The notes beneath the pieces were generated by a model. That model was not told where the DNA came from and ran no database searches. It was given only the letters and a program-made list of their open reading frames with translations. The translations under genes and the position numbers were made by a program. A stretch of 64,000 bases of DNA from the NCBI GenBank assembly GCA_018240525.1, contig JAFEFN010000005.1:62001-126000 (forward strand), in the 5' to 3' direction. The stretch is from Pseudomonadota bacterium. GTDB taxonomy: Bacteria > Pseudomonadota > Gammaproteobacteria > Steroidobacterales > Steroidobacteraceae. The first letter of the stretch is position 1. The number at the start of each line of letters is the position of its first letter. This document shows positions 27,466-37,093 of this stretch, one piece after another.

Positions 27466-27858
27466 CTCTAAATTACAACGGCTTATAGATATTAGTTAAG
27501 GTCATTTCCGGAAGACGGTCCGCGGCTCCGCGCGGCGGGCCGGCCTCCGGCGGGCGCCGTTCGCTGCAGCGTGCGGCAACGGCGCCGATCGCCGACACGT
27601 TGCCCTGCGCCGCCTCGTGGTCTTAGATGGCCGTGCCACACAGCCGTACTTCCCGCGCCGGAGGCTGTCAGACACGGAAGTCGTAGCCTCCGGCGTGGCG
27701 AAGTCGCACCGCTCCCCGGCCTTCCGACCCCTGCAGCCCGCCGGGCGGGCCGCAACCGCCTGTCGTGCGCCCGGCCGGCTTGCTATGGTGAGGGGCGGGC
27801 GGCCCGCCCGATCCGCGGCGGGCCCACACGAACAACGACAATACAGCGGGGAGCATCC
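27466..27858. other. 393-base intergenic region with structure but no gene
   Basis: No convincing coding frame is seen. The first 40 bases are AT-rich (for example TTATAGATATTAG), in contrast to the surroundings. The middle is very GC-rich and holds an 11-bp inverted repeat. The last 60 bases include the GGGGAG ribosome-binding site of aqpZ. A non-coding RNA or long leader is possible. Confidence 0.4.
27657..27696. repeat. Perfect 11-bp inverted repeat upstream of aqpZ
   Basis: Arms CGCCGGAGGCT (27657-27667) and AGCCTCCGGCG (27686-27696) enclose 18 bases. As RNA they would form a stable hairpin about 160 bases before the aqpZ start. Confidence 0.6.
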
Positions 27859-28566
27859 ATGTCACTTAGCAAGCGCGCGTTCGCGGAGTTTTTGGGCACG
27901 TTCTGGCTGGTCCTCGGCGGCTGCGGCAGCGCCGTCCTGGCCGCGAAGTTTCCCCAGGTCGGCATCGGCCTAGTCGGCGTCGCCTTCGCATTCGGCCTGA
28001 CCGTGCTCACCATGGCGTACGGCATCGGGCACATCTCCGGGTGTCACCTGAATCCGGCCGTGACCTTCGGGCTGCTCGTCGGCGGGCGCTTCAAAGCGGC
28101 GGACGTGCCGGCCTACGTCATCGCCCAGGTGCTCGGCGCGCTCGTGGCCGCGCTGCTGCTGTACTACATCGCCAGTGGCGCACCGGGCTGGGATCCGGCG
28201 GGCGGGCTCGCCGCCAACGGCTACGCGGAGCACTCCCCGGGCGGCTACACCATCAATTCCGCCGTGGCCATCGAGGTCGTCATGACCTTCATGTTCCTGA
28301 TCATCATCCTCGGGTCGACCGATGGGCGCGCGCCGGCAGGCTTCGCGCCCATCGCGATCGGCCTGGGACTGACGCTCATCCACCTGATCAGCATCCCGGT
28401 GACCAACACCTCGGTGAACCCGGCGCGCAGCACCGGGCCGGCCCTGGTGATGGGGGGCTGGGCGCTCTCGCAGCTGTGGCTCTTCTGGGTGGCACCGCTG
28501 CTCGGTGCCGGGCTTGCGGGCCTCACGTACCGCTGGCTGGCAGGCGAGGGCAAGGCGGGCGCGTGA
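27859..28566 (+). CDS. aqpZ: Aquaporin Z
   Basis: The 235-residue, six-helix channel has both NPA boxes (HLNPAVTFG and [11 protein letters not shown]). The selectivity-filter residues match water-specific AqpZ: the Phe in VAFAFGL, the His in LIHLISIPV, the Thr in TNTSV and the Arg after the second NPA. It allows rapid osmotic water flow across the inner membrane. The start has a CGGGGAG site. It converges with the porin gene, 18 bases apart. Confidence 0.95.
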   Translation: MSLSKRAFAEFLGTFWLVLGGCGSAVLAAKFPQVGIGLVGVAFAFGLTVLTMAYGIGHISGCHLNPAVTFGLLVGGRFKAADVPAYVIAQVLGALVAALLLYYIASGAPGWDPAGGLAANGYAEHSPGGYTINSAVAIEVVMTFMFLIIILGSTDGRAPAGFAPIAIGLGLTLIHLISIPVTNTSVNPARSTGPALVMGGWALSQLWLFWVAPLLGAGLAGLTYRWLAGEGKAGA

Positions 28567-28584
28567 GGCGGCGCCCGGTGCGCC

Positions 28585-29973
28585 TCAGTACTCCAGGTGC
28601 AGCCGCACGGACCAGAAGCGCACCGGGCCGCGGTCCCGATTCATTCCCGGGTTCTGCACGTACTGAAAGTCCGGGCTGAGCTGCAGCCGGATCGGCGTGG
28701 AGAACGGCGCCCACGACCATTGCGCGCGATAGTACGCTTCGAGGAGCTGCTCGTGGCCGTAGTTCAGGGTGCCGTCCCCCAGCATGAACCCGCTGCCGCC
28801 TGCGGCGAGGTAGTCGCGGTGCGCCGCGGAGAGACCTGCGCTTGAAACGCCGACCCCCAGGCGGTCGTCGGCCCGGCGCCAGTGCAGACCAGACAGCTGC
28901 CCGCCGAAGCTGACGACGCGATCTTCCTCCGTGAACGCGAAGTCCTCCGTGGCGGCATCGTTCCAGCCCAGGCGCACGAACAGCCCCGTGTCGCCGGCAT
29001 CCGCGAGGGGCTGCTCGAGGTTCACGCCGAAGCCGTACTTGTGGCGCCCGTCGTGGCCGGTGTCGCTGACCACCGGTGGCAGCCCCGTCCCGGCCGCCGC
29101 GGCGATCGCCTCGCGGTAGTCGCCCATGCGGGCGGTGTTGCGGAACACCAGCAGCCGCACGACCGTGGAGTCCTCGACGGGGCTGAGGGTGAGTTCCAGG
29201 TTCTCGCCACGCGCGAGGTTGAGCGTCTCCAGCGTCTGCCCGTTGGCGTGGGTCGGCATCTTGAAGAGGGCGTAGCGCAGGGCCCAGCTCGGACTGATGT
29301 AGCTGAGGATGAAGCCGTCGCTGAAGCCGACCGTGTTGGCCGCGTAGTCCCAGGCGGTGTTCTGCCACAGCGCGGCGTTCATGAACTGTGTGCGCGTCGC
29401 GTTCGCGTAGCGGTTCTTGTCCAGGTCATCCGAGATGGCCAGGCGCCCGGCCTTCAGTTCCAGCCGGCGCGCGGCCTCCGTGCCGGCGATCTGGTCCTGC
29501 GCCCGCTCGAGGCGCACCAGTTGCGGCCCCAGAGGCAGCATGAGGCGCACGTAGGAGCGGGCGATGTAGAAGGCCTTCTTGAGCCCCGCGGCACCCTCGC
29601 GGATGACGTCCCCATTTGTGAGGCTGCCCACGCCGGTGCCGTTGCTGACCCCGGCACCCATGAACTTCTCGGTATCCAGGTACAGCTGCAGCCAGGTGAG
29701 CGGCGCCCAGCCGCCGTAGAAGCCGATCGTGTGGCTGTCCTGGTGGTCGCCCTGTGGCAGCAGGCTGAGCTTGCCCTGGTAGGGCGAGGTGAGCTCGCTC
29801 TGCTGCTGGTCGACGAAGGTGTACTGGGCCCCCACCAGGGCGGGCCAGCGGCTGTCGGGGGCCGGCTCGCCCGTGAGCTCCTGCGGCTGCGGATCGGCCA
29901 GGCACGCGCAGGCGCATCCGGCGAGCAGCACCGCCAGCAGGCACGTCCTGAATGTCATCGGCAGCTTGCGCAC
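28585..29973 (-). CDS. OprB-like carbohydrate porin family protein
   Basis: The 462-residue outer membrane protein has a signal peptide with Cys-rich end (LLAGCACACLADPQ) and no strict lipidation requirement visible. The body consists of alternating beta-strand patterns, and the chain ends in a terminal tyrosine as BAM substrates do. Segments such as QYTFVDQQQSELTSPY, LYLDTEKFMGAGVSN and GAAGLKKAFYIARSYVR match the OprB group. GTG 29973 has a GGGAGCC site, better than the ATG at 29958. It is divergent from the RcnR-type regulator with 139 bases between them, so metal-dependent control is possible. Actual substrate unknown. Confidence 0.8.
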   Translation of the reverse strand: MRKLPMTFRTCLLAVLLAGCACACLADPQPQELTGEPAPDSRWPALVGAQYTFVDQQQSELTSPYQGKLSLLPQGDHQDSHTIGFYGGWAPLTWLQLYLDTEKFMGAGVSNGTGVGSLTNGDVIREGAAGLKKAFYIARSYVRLMLPLGPQLVRLERAQDQIAGTEAARRLELKAGRLAISDDLDKNRYANATRTQFMNAALWQNTAWDYAANTVGFSDGFILSYISPSWALRYALFKMPTHANGQTLETLNLARGENLELTLSPVEDSTVVRLLVFRNTARMGDYREAIAAAAGTGLPPVVSDTGHDGRHKYGFGVNLEQPLADAGDTGLFVRLGWNDAATEDFAFTEEDRVVSFGGQLSGLHWRRADDRLGVGVSSAGLSAAHRDYLAAGGSGFMLGDGTLNYGHEQLLEAYYRAQWSWAPFSTPIRLQLSPDFQYVQNPGMNRDRGPVRFWSVRLHLEY

Positions 29974-30071
29974 GCGCCGGCTCCCTGGAAATCTGCGCCG
30001 ACGCGCTGGTGCGCGCGTCCCGGCCCGTTCGCGGGCAGCGACGCTGGCCGCCTGCGGGGCGAGAGTCTACG

Positions 30072-30087
30072 ATACCCCCACCCCTAT
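30072..30087. promoter_or_regulatory. Candidate RcnR/CsoR-family operator
   Basis: A C-tract of the form ATA-C5-A-C4-TAT lies 25 bases before the regulator start, between the divergent porin and regulator genes. G/C tracts flanked by short AT inverted repeats are how RcnR and FrmR sites are built. Autoregulation is likely; effect on the porin is inference. Confidence 0.4.
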
Positions 30088-30112
30088 GCACGAGTAATTT
30101 GGAGGTCCGTCA

Positions 30113-30391
30113 GTGACACACGCGATCAAGGATAAGACCCGTCTGTTACAGCGGGTGCGCAGGCTGCGCGGGCAGGTCGACGCGATCGAGCGGGCGCTGG
30201 AGAAGGAGGCCGACTGCGCCAAGGTCATGCAGCTGACCGTCTCGGCGCGCGGGGCGACCAACAGCCTCATCGCGGAGCTGCTGATCGACCACATCCGCCT
30301 GCACGTCTCGGACCCGAAGAGCGACCAGGACCGCGACCGCGCGCGGGCCTCCAAGCACCTGATCGAGGTGGTGCACGCCTACCTGCGGTAG
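30113..30391 (+). CDS. RcnR/FrmR-type (CsoR superfamily) metal-sensing repressor
   Basis: The 92-residue all-helical repressor starts at GTG 30113 behind a GGAGG site. The metal-site fingerprint is His3, Cys35, His60 and His64, identical to the HCHH set of the nickel/cobalt sensor RcnR; FrmR keeps Glu at position 64. It binds DNA as a tetramer and releases on metal binding. No rcnA-like exporter is in the window. The divergent porin gene is the only close candidate target. A formaldehyde-sensing role cannot be excluded. Confidence 0.88.
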   Translation: MTHAIKDKTRLLQRVRRLRGQVDAIERALEKEADCAKVMQLTVSARGATNSLIAELLIDHIRLHVSDPKSDQDRDRARASKHLIEVVHAYLR

Positions 30392-30400
30392 GCGCGGCGG

Positions 30401-31822
30401 CTAGGAATCCGCGGGCGGCTGCCAGTGCCCGCCGAGCGCCTTGATCAGCAAGACCGTGGCATTGGCGCGGCGGACCTCGATGTCCACCGCCTGCAGCTGT
30501 GCTTGCAGCGCCGCGTTCTCTGTGGTGACCACCTCGAGGTAGGTGACGATCCCGCCCTTGTAGCGCAGGTTCGCCTGGTCGGCCGCGCCCTGGGTCGCCT
30601 TGACCGCGGCCGCCTCGCTCACGCTCTCCAGCTGCAGCTGCCGCAGCGCCGCCAGGTTGTCCTCGACGTCCTGGTAGGCGGTGAGGACGGTGTTGCGGTA
30701 GTTGGCCACCTGCTCCTCGTAGGCCGCGTGCGCCTGCGCGGACTGCGCGCGGTGCCGGCCGGCGTCGAACAGCGTCAACAGCGCCTGCGGGCCGATCGAC
30801 CAGAACTGGCTGGGTGCCTGCATCCAGTTGGAGCTCTGCGTGCTCTCCAGGCCGGCGGAGGCGAGCAGGTTGAAGGTGGGGAAGTAGGCCGCGCGCGCCA
30901 CGCCGATGGTGGCATTGGCCGCCGCGACGCGCCGCTCCGCGGCGGCCACGTCCGGGCGCCGCTCGAGCAGCTGCGACGGCAGGCCCGGGTCGATCGGGGG
31001 CAGTTGCGCAAGGTTCGAGCCGGGGCGCACCGGGATGCTGAACCCCGATGCCTCGCGACCGACCAGCACGGCGATGGCATGCTCGGCCTGGGCGCGGTGC
31101 AGCCGCGTGTCCTCGGCCTCGGTGCGCGCGGTCTGCAGCTGCGCCTCGGCCTGGTGGACGTCCGAGATCGGCGCCGCTCCGCCCCGGTAGAGGTTGGTGG
31201 TCAGCTGCAGCGCCCGCGCATAGTCGGCGACGGTCTCATCCAGCAGGCGCTGCTGCATGTCCAGGCCGCGCAGCATGAAGTAGTCGTTGGCCAGCTCGGC
31301 GTGCACCGACAGGTCGAGCGCGGCGACATCCCCCGCGGTGGCCTGCTCGGTGTAGCGCGCGTTGGCGACCGTGTTGCGCACGCGCCCGAAGAGGTCCAGC
31401 TCGTAGCTGAGGTCCGCGCCGGCGGTATACAGGTTGCCGGTGGCCGTACGGCCGGCCACGTAGGACGGGACGTTCTCCGAGCTGCGCGCGCGGGTGGCAC
31501 TCACGTTCGCCGTCACCGTCGGGAACCAGCTCGCGCGGGCCTCGCGGGTCACGGCGCGCGCCTGCTCGAGCCGCGCCAGCGATGCCTTGAGGCTCTGGTT
31601 CGAGGCCGTGACCTGCTCTTCCAGGTCGTCCAGGTCCGCATCGCGGAACTGCGTCCACCAGGGCCCGCGCGGCACGGTGTCGGACGGGTTCGCGACCTGC
31701 CAGTCGCCATGCTCCTTGTAGTCCGCGGCGGGCGTGCGCATCGCCGGGCGCTCATAGTGCGGGCTGAGCGAGCAGGCGCTCAGTGCCGTCGCGGCCAGCA
31801 GGGCGGTGCCGATGCAGCGCAT
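30401..31822 (-). CDS. RND efflux outer membrane factor (NodT/OprM family lipoprotein)
   Basis: The 473-residue TolC-like channel has lipobox LSAC and so is lipidated like OprM. Two repeated coiled-coil/beta halves are visible (LSYELDLFGRVRNTV and VANYRNTVLTAYQDVEDNLAAL). It is the last gene of the pump operon and abuts the adaptor gene, their ends sharing one base. It supplies the exit duct for the adaptor and RND pump encoded upstream. Confidence 0.93.
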   Translation of the reverse strand: MRCIGTALLAATALSACSLSPHYERPAMRTPAADYKEHGDWQVANPSDTVPRGPWWTQFRDADLDDLEEQVTASNQSLKASLARLEQARAVTREARASWFPTVTANVSATRARSSENVPSYVAGRTATGNLYTAGADLSYELDLFGRVRNTVANARYTEQATAGDVAALDLSVHAELANDYFMLRGLDMQQRLLDETVADYARALQLTTNLYRGGAAPISDVHQAEAQLQTARTEAEDTRLHRAQAEHAIAVLVGREASGFSIPVRPGSNLAQLPPIDPGLPSQLLERRPDVAAAERRVAAANATIGVARAAYFPTFNLLASAGLESTQSSNWMQAPSQFWSIGPQALLTLFDAGRHRAQSAQAHAAYEEQVANYRNTVLTAYQDVEDNLAALRQLQLESVSEAAAVKATQGAADQANLRYKGGIVTYLEVVTTENAALQAQLQAVDIEVRRANATVLLIKALGGHWQPPADS

Positions 31823-33009
31823 CAGGACTTCTTGGCCGGTGCGGCCACCACCGGGGCGGCCACGCGCACCTGCATGCCGTCGCTGATCGAGTCGGGCGGG
31901 TTGAGCACCAGGGTGTCCCCGAGCGAGACCCCCCTGAGCACCTCGACCTCCTTGCCGAAGTCGCGGCCCTGGGTGATGGTCTTCAGGCGCACGCGGTGCT
32001 GCTCATCGAGCGTGGCCACCTGCAGGCCCTCGGCACGGAACAGCACGGCGTTCACCGGGATGCGCAGCGTGTTGTTGTCCGCGACGAGATCGAAGGCCAC
32101 CTGGCCATAGGAGCCGGGCAGCAGTTCCCCCTTGGCGTTGTCGATCTGCAGTTCGACCTGCAGGGTGCGCGAGGCGGCATCGAGCGCGTTCGCCGTGTTC
32201 TCCACCGTGGCCGTGAAGGTCCTGCCGGGGTGGTCGGCGAGCACCAGCGCCGCCTCAAGGCCGCGGCGGATCGAGCCGGCGTAGGGCTGCGGGATCGAGA
32301 CGTAGATTCGCAGCCGGTGCGTGTCGGCCACGCGGAACAGCGGCACGGCCGGGTTCTGGCCGGCGGTGATCAGGGCACCCACATCGGTATTGCGCTGCGT
32401 GACGATGCCGTCGAAGGGTGCGACGACGCGCTTGAAGGACTCCAGCTGCTGCAGGCGCGCGAGGTTGGCCGCGGCGGACTGGCGGGCCGCGAGCTTCGCG
32501 GCCGCATCGCCGGCGCGCTGGTCCGCGTCCTGCTGCGAGACCGACTCGGTGGCGAGCAGGCCCTTCCAGCGCTCGTTGGTGGTGCGGGCGAGCTGGTAGT
32601 TGGCCTCCGCCGTCGCCAGGTCCGCCTCCGCCTGGCGCAGCTCCTGATCGATCTCGGGGGTTTCGATCTCCGCCAGCAGCTGGCCCTTTTTGACCGGTGC
32701 GCCGATGTCCGTGTACCACATCTTCAGGTAGCCGTTGGTGCGCGCGTAGATGGGCGCCTCGTAGAAGGCCTGCACGTTGCCGGGCAGCTCGAGCCTGTTG
32801 CTGGCCGGTCCCTGCACCGGCTTGCCGGTCAGCACCGTCACCAGGGCCGCCGCGGCCGCCTCGCGCTCGAGCGCATTGCGGGCGCTGATGCGGCTGACGA
32901 TGCCCCAGACGGCCAGCACCAGCGCCACCGCGATGAGAAGGTAGGTGTTGCGCCGCGTCCGGGGGTCGGGCGCCTGCTGCGGCTGCGGGAGTGGGGCGGG
33001 ATCGGACAT
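31822..33009 (-). CDS. RND efflux periplasmic adaptor protein
   Basis: The adaptor starts at ATG 33009, overlapping the RND stop as TGATG. It has one N-terminal membrane helix (about 23-42), a lipoyl/barrel-sandwich region (LPGNVQAFYEAPIYARTNGYL), a coiled-coil hairpin (about 105-190) and the beta-barrel plus membrane-proximal domain (VAPFDGIVTQRNTDVGALI). It links the inner-membrane pump to the outer membrane factor. The helix anchor replaces the lipid anchor of AcrA. Confidence 0.93.
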   Translation of the reverse strand: MSDPAPLPQPQQAPDPRTRRNTYLLIAVALVLAVWGIVSRISARNALEREAAAAALVTVLTGKPVQGPASNRLELPGNVQAFYEAPIYARTNGYLKMWYTDIGAPVKKGQLLAEIETPEIDQELRQAEADLATAEANYQLARTTNERWKGLLATESVSQQDADQRAGDAAAKLAARQSAAANLARLQQLESFKRVVAPFDGIVTQRNTDVGALITAGQNPAVPLFRVADTHRLRIYVSIPQPYAGSIRRGLEAALVLADHPGRTFTATVENTANALDAASRTLQVELQIDNAKGELLPGSYGQVAFDLVADNNTLRIPVNAVLFRAEGLQVATLDEQHRVRLKTITQGRDFGKEVEVLRGVSLGDTLVLNPPDSISDGMQVRVAAPVVAAPAKKS

Positions 33010-36000
33010 CAATTGCTCCGGCGGCCGTGAATGAGTGAGAAGACCGTGGGCACGAAGAACAGGGTCGCAACCGTGGCGAACACCAGCCCACCGATCACCG
33101 CGCGCCCGAGCGGCGCATTCTGCTCCCCGCCTTCACCCAGGCCGAGCGCCATCGGCACCATGCCGATGATCATGGCAAGGGCGGTCATCAGCACCGGCCG
33201 GAAGCGCTGCGTGCCGGCCTGCAGCGCCGCGTGGAAGGCATCGTCGCCGTGGTTCATGCGCTCGCGCGCGAAGCTGATGACGAGCACGCTGTTGGCCGTG
33301 GCGACGCCCATGCACATGATGGCCCCGGTGAGTGCGGGGACGCTCACCGGGGTATGCGTGAGGAACAGCATCCACACGATGCCGCCGAGCGCTGCGGGCA
33401 AGGCGGTGATGATGATGAACGGGTCCATCCAGGACTGGAAGTTCACCACGATCAGCAGGTAGACCAGGATGACCGCGCCCGCCAGGCCGATGAGCAGGCC
33501 CCTGAACGAGTCCCCCATGGTCTTGATCTGCCCGCGCACGGTGACCTGCGACCCCTTGGGGAGCGCCTGGTGCGTCTCGGCGACGATCTTGTTGATCTCC
33601 CCGGAGATGAAGCCGAGGTCGGTGCGGTCGGCGTCGCCGAAGATGTCGATGACGGGGGTGGCGTCGTAGTGGCTGACCACCGCCGGGGTGACGGTACGGC
33701 GGAAGCTCGCGAGGTTGGCGAGCAGCTGGGCGTTGTGCGTCGTGGCCGAGCCCCCGGTGACCGGTGTCGTGGCCAGGTCGGTGAGCGAGGCCAGGCGGAA
33801 CTGCGGGGTCTGCGCCACCACCGGGTACTGCGTTCCGGTCCGGGGGTCGATCCAATAGGACAGGGTGTTCTGGGAGCTGCCGGACAGGGACACCAGGATG
33901 TCGGAGGCCACGTCGGTCTCGGTCAGCCCGAGCAGGGCCGCCTTGCTGCGGTCGACATCGACGTTCAGCGTCGGGTAGTCGAAGGCCTGCTGGATGCGCA
34001 GGTCCACCACACCGGGGATCCTGTGCATGCGCTGCAGGAAGTCATTGGCGTAGGCGCGGTTCTCCTCGACCCTGAAGCCGGAGATCTGCACATCGAGCGG
34101 CGCAGGCAGGCCGAAGTTCAGGATCTGGCTGACGATGTCCGCGGGCAGGAAGGCGAAGCTGGTCGAAGGAAACTGCGCCGGCAGCCGCGCGCGCAGCTCG
34201 CGCACATACTTCGCCGTGGCCTTGTGGCCTTCGCGCAGGCTGACGAGGATGTCCGCGTCCCCGGGGCCGACCGGCGCCGAAGTGGAGTAGGCGAGGTTGA
34301 TGCCGCTGTACGGGACGCCGATGTTGTCGACGATCGTGTCGATCTCATCGGCCGGGATCATCGCGCGGATCGCGGCCTCGACGCGATCGCACAGCGTCGC
34401 GGTCTCCTCGATGCGTACTCCGGTGGCGGCACGCAGATGCAGCTTGATCTGGCCCGCATCCACGGTGGGAAAGAAGTCCTGCCCGAGTCCCGGCAGGTAG
34501 CGCCCGAACGGGAAGGCCAGCAGGGCGGTGAGCGCCATGGCCCCCAGGAACGGCACCGCGAAGTGCCGCCCCGCCGTGAGCGCCCGCTCGAGCAGGTGCA
34601 CGTAATGTCCACGCATGCCGCTGAACCAGTGCTCGAAGCGCTGCTGCGTGCGCCTGAAGAAACCGTCACCTGCATGCGTCTCCTGCGGCAGGTGCCGGTG
34701 CAGCCAGTACTTGGCCAGGGTCGGCACCAGGGTCCGCGACAGGACGTAGGAGGCGAGCATCGCGAACACCACCGCCTCGGCCAGCGGCACGAACAGGAAG
34801 CGCGCGATGCCCACCAGCATGAACATCGGCACGAAGACGATGCAGATGGCGAGCGTCGACACGAGCGCGGGCAGGGCGATCTCGTGCGCGCCGTTGAGGA
34901 TGGCCTCCTCGACGTCCTCGCCGTGCTCGAGGTGGTAGTTGATGTTCTCGATGGTGACCGTGGCATCGTCCACCAGGATGCCCACCGCCAGCGCCAGGCC
35001 GCCGAGGGTCATGATGTTGATGGTCTCGCCGAGGGCCGAGAGGCAGATGATGCTGGCCAGGATGGACAGCGGGATCGAGATGGCGATGATCAGCGTGCTG
35101 CGTACGCTGCCCAGGAACAGCAGGATCATGAGGGCGGTCAGCGCCGCGGCGATCACCGCCTCGCGCACCACGCCTTCGACCGCTCCGCGCACGAAGATCG
35201 ACTGGTCGCCCACCAGGTCGATGTTGAAGCCCGGCGGCAGCTGCGCCTGGATGCGCGGCAGGCGCTCCTTGATGCCGCGGATGATGTCGAGCGTGGAGGA
35301 GCTGCCGGTCTTGAGCACGCTCATCAGTACGCCGCGCTTGCCGTCGCGGCGCACGATGTTCGTCTGCGGCGGGTAGCCGTCGCGCACGTGTGCCACGTCG
35401 CGCACGTAGATGACGGTGCCATTACGGGTGGTGACCGGCATGGCGTTCAGTTCATCGATCGTGCGCGGGTTGGAGTTGACCGAGACGAAGTACTCGCGAT
35501 CGCCGATCTTCTGCGTGCCTGCCGGCAGGATCGAGTTCTGCGTGCTGATTGCCGCGGTGATGTCGTTGCCCGACAAGCCCTGGGCACGCAGCGCGTCCGG
35601 GTTCAGGTCGACCTGCACCTGGCGCTGCAGGCCGCCGTAGGGGTAGGGTATTGAGGCGCCCTGCACGGTCGAAAGCCCGGTGCGCAGGATGCTGTTGCCG
35701 AGGTCGAACAGCTGCGCCTCCGAGAGCGTGTCGCTGGAGAGGGCTAGCTGCACGATCGGCACCGAGGAGGCGTTGTAGGCCAGGATGAAGGGCGGCGTGG
35801 TGCCCGGCGGCGCCTGGCGCAGCCCGGTCTGCGACACGCCGGTGATCTGCGCGAACGACATCTCCTCGTTCACGTTCGGCTGGAAGAAGTACTTCACCAC
35901 CGAGGTACCGCTCAGGGACTGCGACTCGGTGTGCTCGACGTCGTTCACGGTGGTCTGCGCGGTGCGCTCGCTCGCCAGCACCAGGCGCGTCGCCGTCTCA

Positions 36001-36170
36001 TCCGGTGACAGCCCGGTGTACCGCCAGATGGCCGCGACCACCGGGATGCGGATGTCGGGGAAGATGTCGGTGGGCGTGCGCAGGATCGAGAACACGCCCA
36101 GGAGCGCGATCAGGATGGCCAGGACGATGAAGGTGTACGGGCGCCGCAGCGCCAGTTGGACGATCCACAT
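33009..36170 (-). CDS. RND multidrug efflux transporter (HAE1 family)
   Basis: The 1053-residue proton antiporter has the usual twelve helices and two large periplasmic loops. The proton relay aspartates are present in helix 4 (LAVGILVDDATV), and the N terminus (ALRRPYTFIVLAILIALLGV) is typical. Length equals AcrB/MdtB-like pumps. It is the first gene of the three-gene operon. No dedicated local repressor is seen upstream, the next gene being an OmpR-type response regulator on the same strand. Substrates are unknown, but hydrophobic toxic compounds are usual. Confidence 0.93.
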   Translation of the reverse strand: MWIVQLALRRPYTFIVLAILIALLGVFSILRTPTDIFPDIRIPVVAAIWRYTGLSPDETATRLVLASERTAQTTVNDVEHTESQSLSGTSVVKYFFQPNVNEEMSFAQITGVSQTGLRQAPPGTTPPFILAYNASSVPIVQLALSSDTLSEAQLFDLGNSILRTGLSTVQGASIPYPYGGLQRQVQVDLNPDALRAQGLSGNDITAAISTQNSILPAGTQKIGDREYFVSVNSNPRTIDELNAMPVTTRNGTVIYVRDVAHVRDGYPPQTNIVRRDGKRGVLMSVLKTGSSSTLDIIRGIKERLPRIQAQLPPGFNIDLVGDQSIFVRGAVEGVVREAVIAAALTALMILLFLGSVRSTLIIAISIPLSILASIICLSALGETINIMTLGGLALAVGILVDDATVTIENINYHLEHGEDVEEAILNGAHEIALPALVSTLAICIVFVPMFMLVGIARFLFVPLAEAVVFAMLASYVLSRTLVPTLAKYWLHRHLPQETHAGDGFFRRTQQRFEHWFSGMRGHYVHLLERALTAGRHFAVPFLGAMALTALLAFPFGRYLPGLGQDFFPTVDAGQIKLHLRAATGVRIEETATLCDRVEAAIRAMIPADEIDTIVDNIGVPYSGINLAYSTSAPVGPGDADILVSLREGHKATAKYVRELRARLPAQFPSTSFAFLPADIVSQILNFGLPAPLDVQISGFRVEENRAYANDFLQRMHRIPGVVDLRIQQAFDYPTLNVDVDRSKAALLGLTETDVASDILVSLSGSSQNTLSYWIDPRTGTQYPVVAQTPQFRLASLTDLATTPVTGGSATTHNAQLLANLASFRRTVTPAVVSHYDATPVIDIFGDADRTDLGFISGEINKIVAETHQALPKGSQVTVRGQIKTMGDSFRGLLIGLAGAVILVYLLIVVNFQSWMDPFIIITALPAALGGIVWMLFLTHTPVSVPALTGAIMCMGVATANSVLVISFARERMNHGDDAFHAALQAGTQRFRPVLMTALAMIIGMVPMALGLGEGGEQNAPLGRAVIGGLVFATVATLFFVPTVFSLIHGRRSN

Positions 36171-36347
36171 GAGGACCCCAACGCTAGCCTAGGCAGGAAA
36201 GGGGGCGATTACGCCGGCCGGGGGTTCGGTTACAGGTGAAATGCGCAGCGCAAGCATGCCGCGACATGGCCCGGGGAAATTGTCAGCCACCGAAGAGGTG
36301 GCCCCGCCGGCCACCGTCCGCCGGCCACCATGCGCACAGGACTCGCC

Positions 36348-37076
36348 TCAGTACACGACCTCGACCGGCACCGCCACGCGGTAGCCCACGCCGCGCTCCG
36401 TGACGATGATCTTCGGCTCCGCGGGCGTGGCCTCGATCTTGCGGCGCAGCCGCAGGATCTGCACGTCGATGGCGCGGTCGTACACCTCGTTGTCGTAGCG
36501 GCGGCTGAGCTCGATCAGCTGATCACGGCTGACCACGCGGTTGGCCGTGGCGAGCAGGGCGGCCAGCAGGTTGAACTCGCCGTTGCTCAGGACCACCTCC
36601 GGGCCCCCGGTGGCGGTGAGGCGGCGGGTGCGCAGGTTCAGCTCCCAACCCGGGATGCGGTACGCTCGGCACACGGGTGCGCCGTGGCTCTCCTGGCCGG
36701 CGTGGGTGCGCCGCAGGACGGTGCGGATGCGCGCCAGCAGCTCCCGCGGGCTGAACGGCTTGGTGAGGTAGTCGTCCGCGCCGAGCTCCAGGCCCATCAC
36801 GCGGTCTGCCTCCTCGGCCCGGCCGGTGAGGATGATCACGGGGACCTGGGACTCCGCGCGCAGCTGGCGCAGCAGGTGCATCCCGTCCTCACCCGGCAGG
36901 CGCAGGTCCAGCAGGATCAGATCCACGACGCCGGCACGAAAGGTGGCCAGCAGCTGCGCGCCGCTGCCGGCCGCGGAGACGCGGAAGTCGTTCTGCCCCA
37001 GATAGTCCTCGACCAGCTGGCACACGCCCGGATCGTCGTCGACCACGAGCACGTGCGGCCTCGGCACGGCGTTCAT
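36348..37076 (-). CDS. OmpR-family response regulator
   Basis: The 242-residue regulator has an intact receiver (1-120: VLVVDDDPGV acidic pocket, phospho-Asp in LILLDLRLPG, Lys in YLTKPF) and a winged-helix DNA-binding domain (about 140-236, ending RGVGYRVAVP). Its start lies only 17 bases from the divergent start of the stand-alone receiver gene. The hybrid histidine kinase across the divide could be its partner, although that kinase already carries a receiver. Confidence 0.92.
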   Translation of the reverse strand: MNAVPRPHVLVVDDDPGVCQLVEDYLGQNDFRVSAAGSGAQLLATFRAGVVDLILLDLRLPGEDGMHLLRQLRAESQVPVIILTGRAEEADRVMGLELGADDYLTKPFSPRELLARIRTVLRRTHAGQESHGAPVCRAYRIPGWELNLRTRRLTATGGPEVVLSNGEFNLLAALLATANRVVSRDQLIELSRRYDNEVYDRAIDVQILRLRRKIEATPAEPKIIVTERGVGYRVAVPVEVVY

Positions 37077-37093
37077 GCGGGCGGCCTTTCGTG

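Noticed and set aside
33009..36170. Heavy-metal (CusA/CzcA-type) RND pump controlled by the RcnR-like repressor
   Set aside because: The permease has the HAE1-type helix 4 aspartates and multidrug-type features, and the repressor is convergent rather than upstream of the operon.
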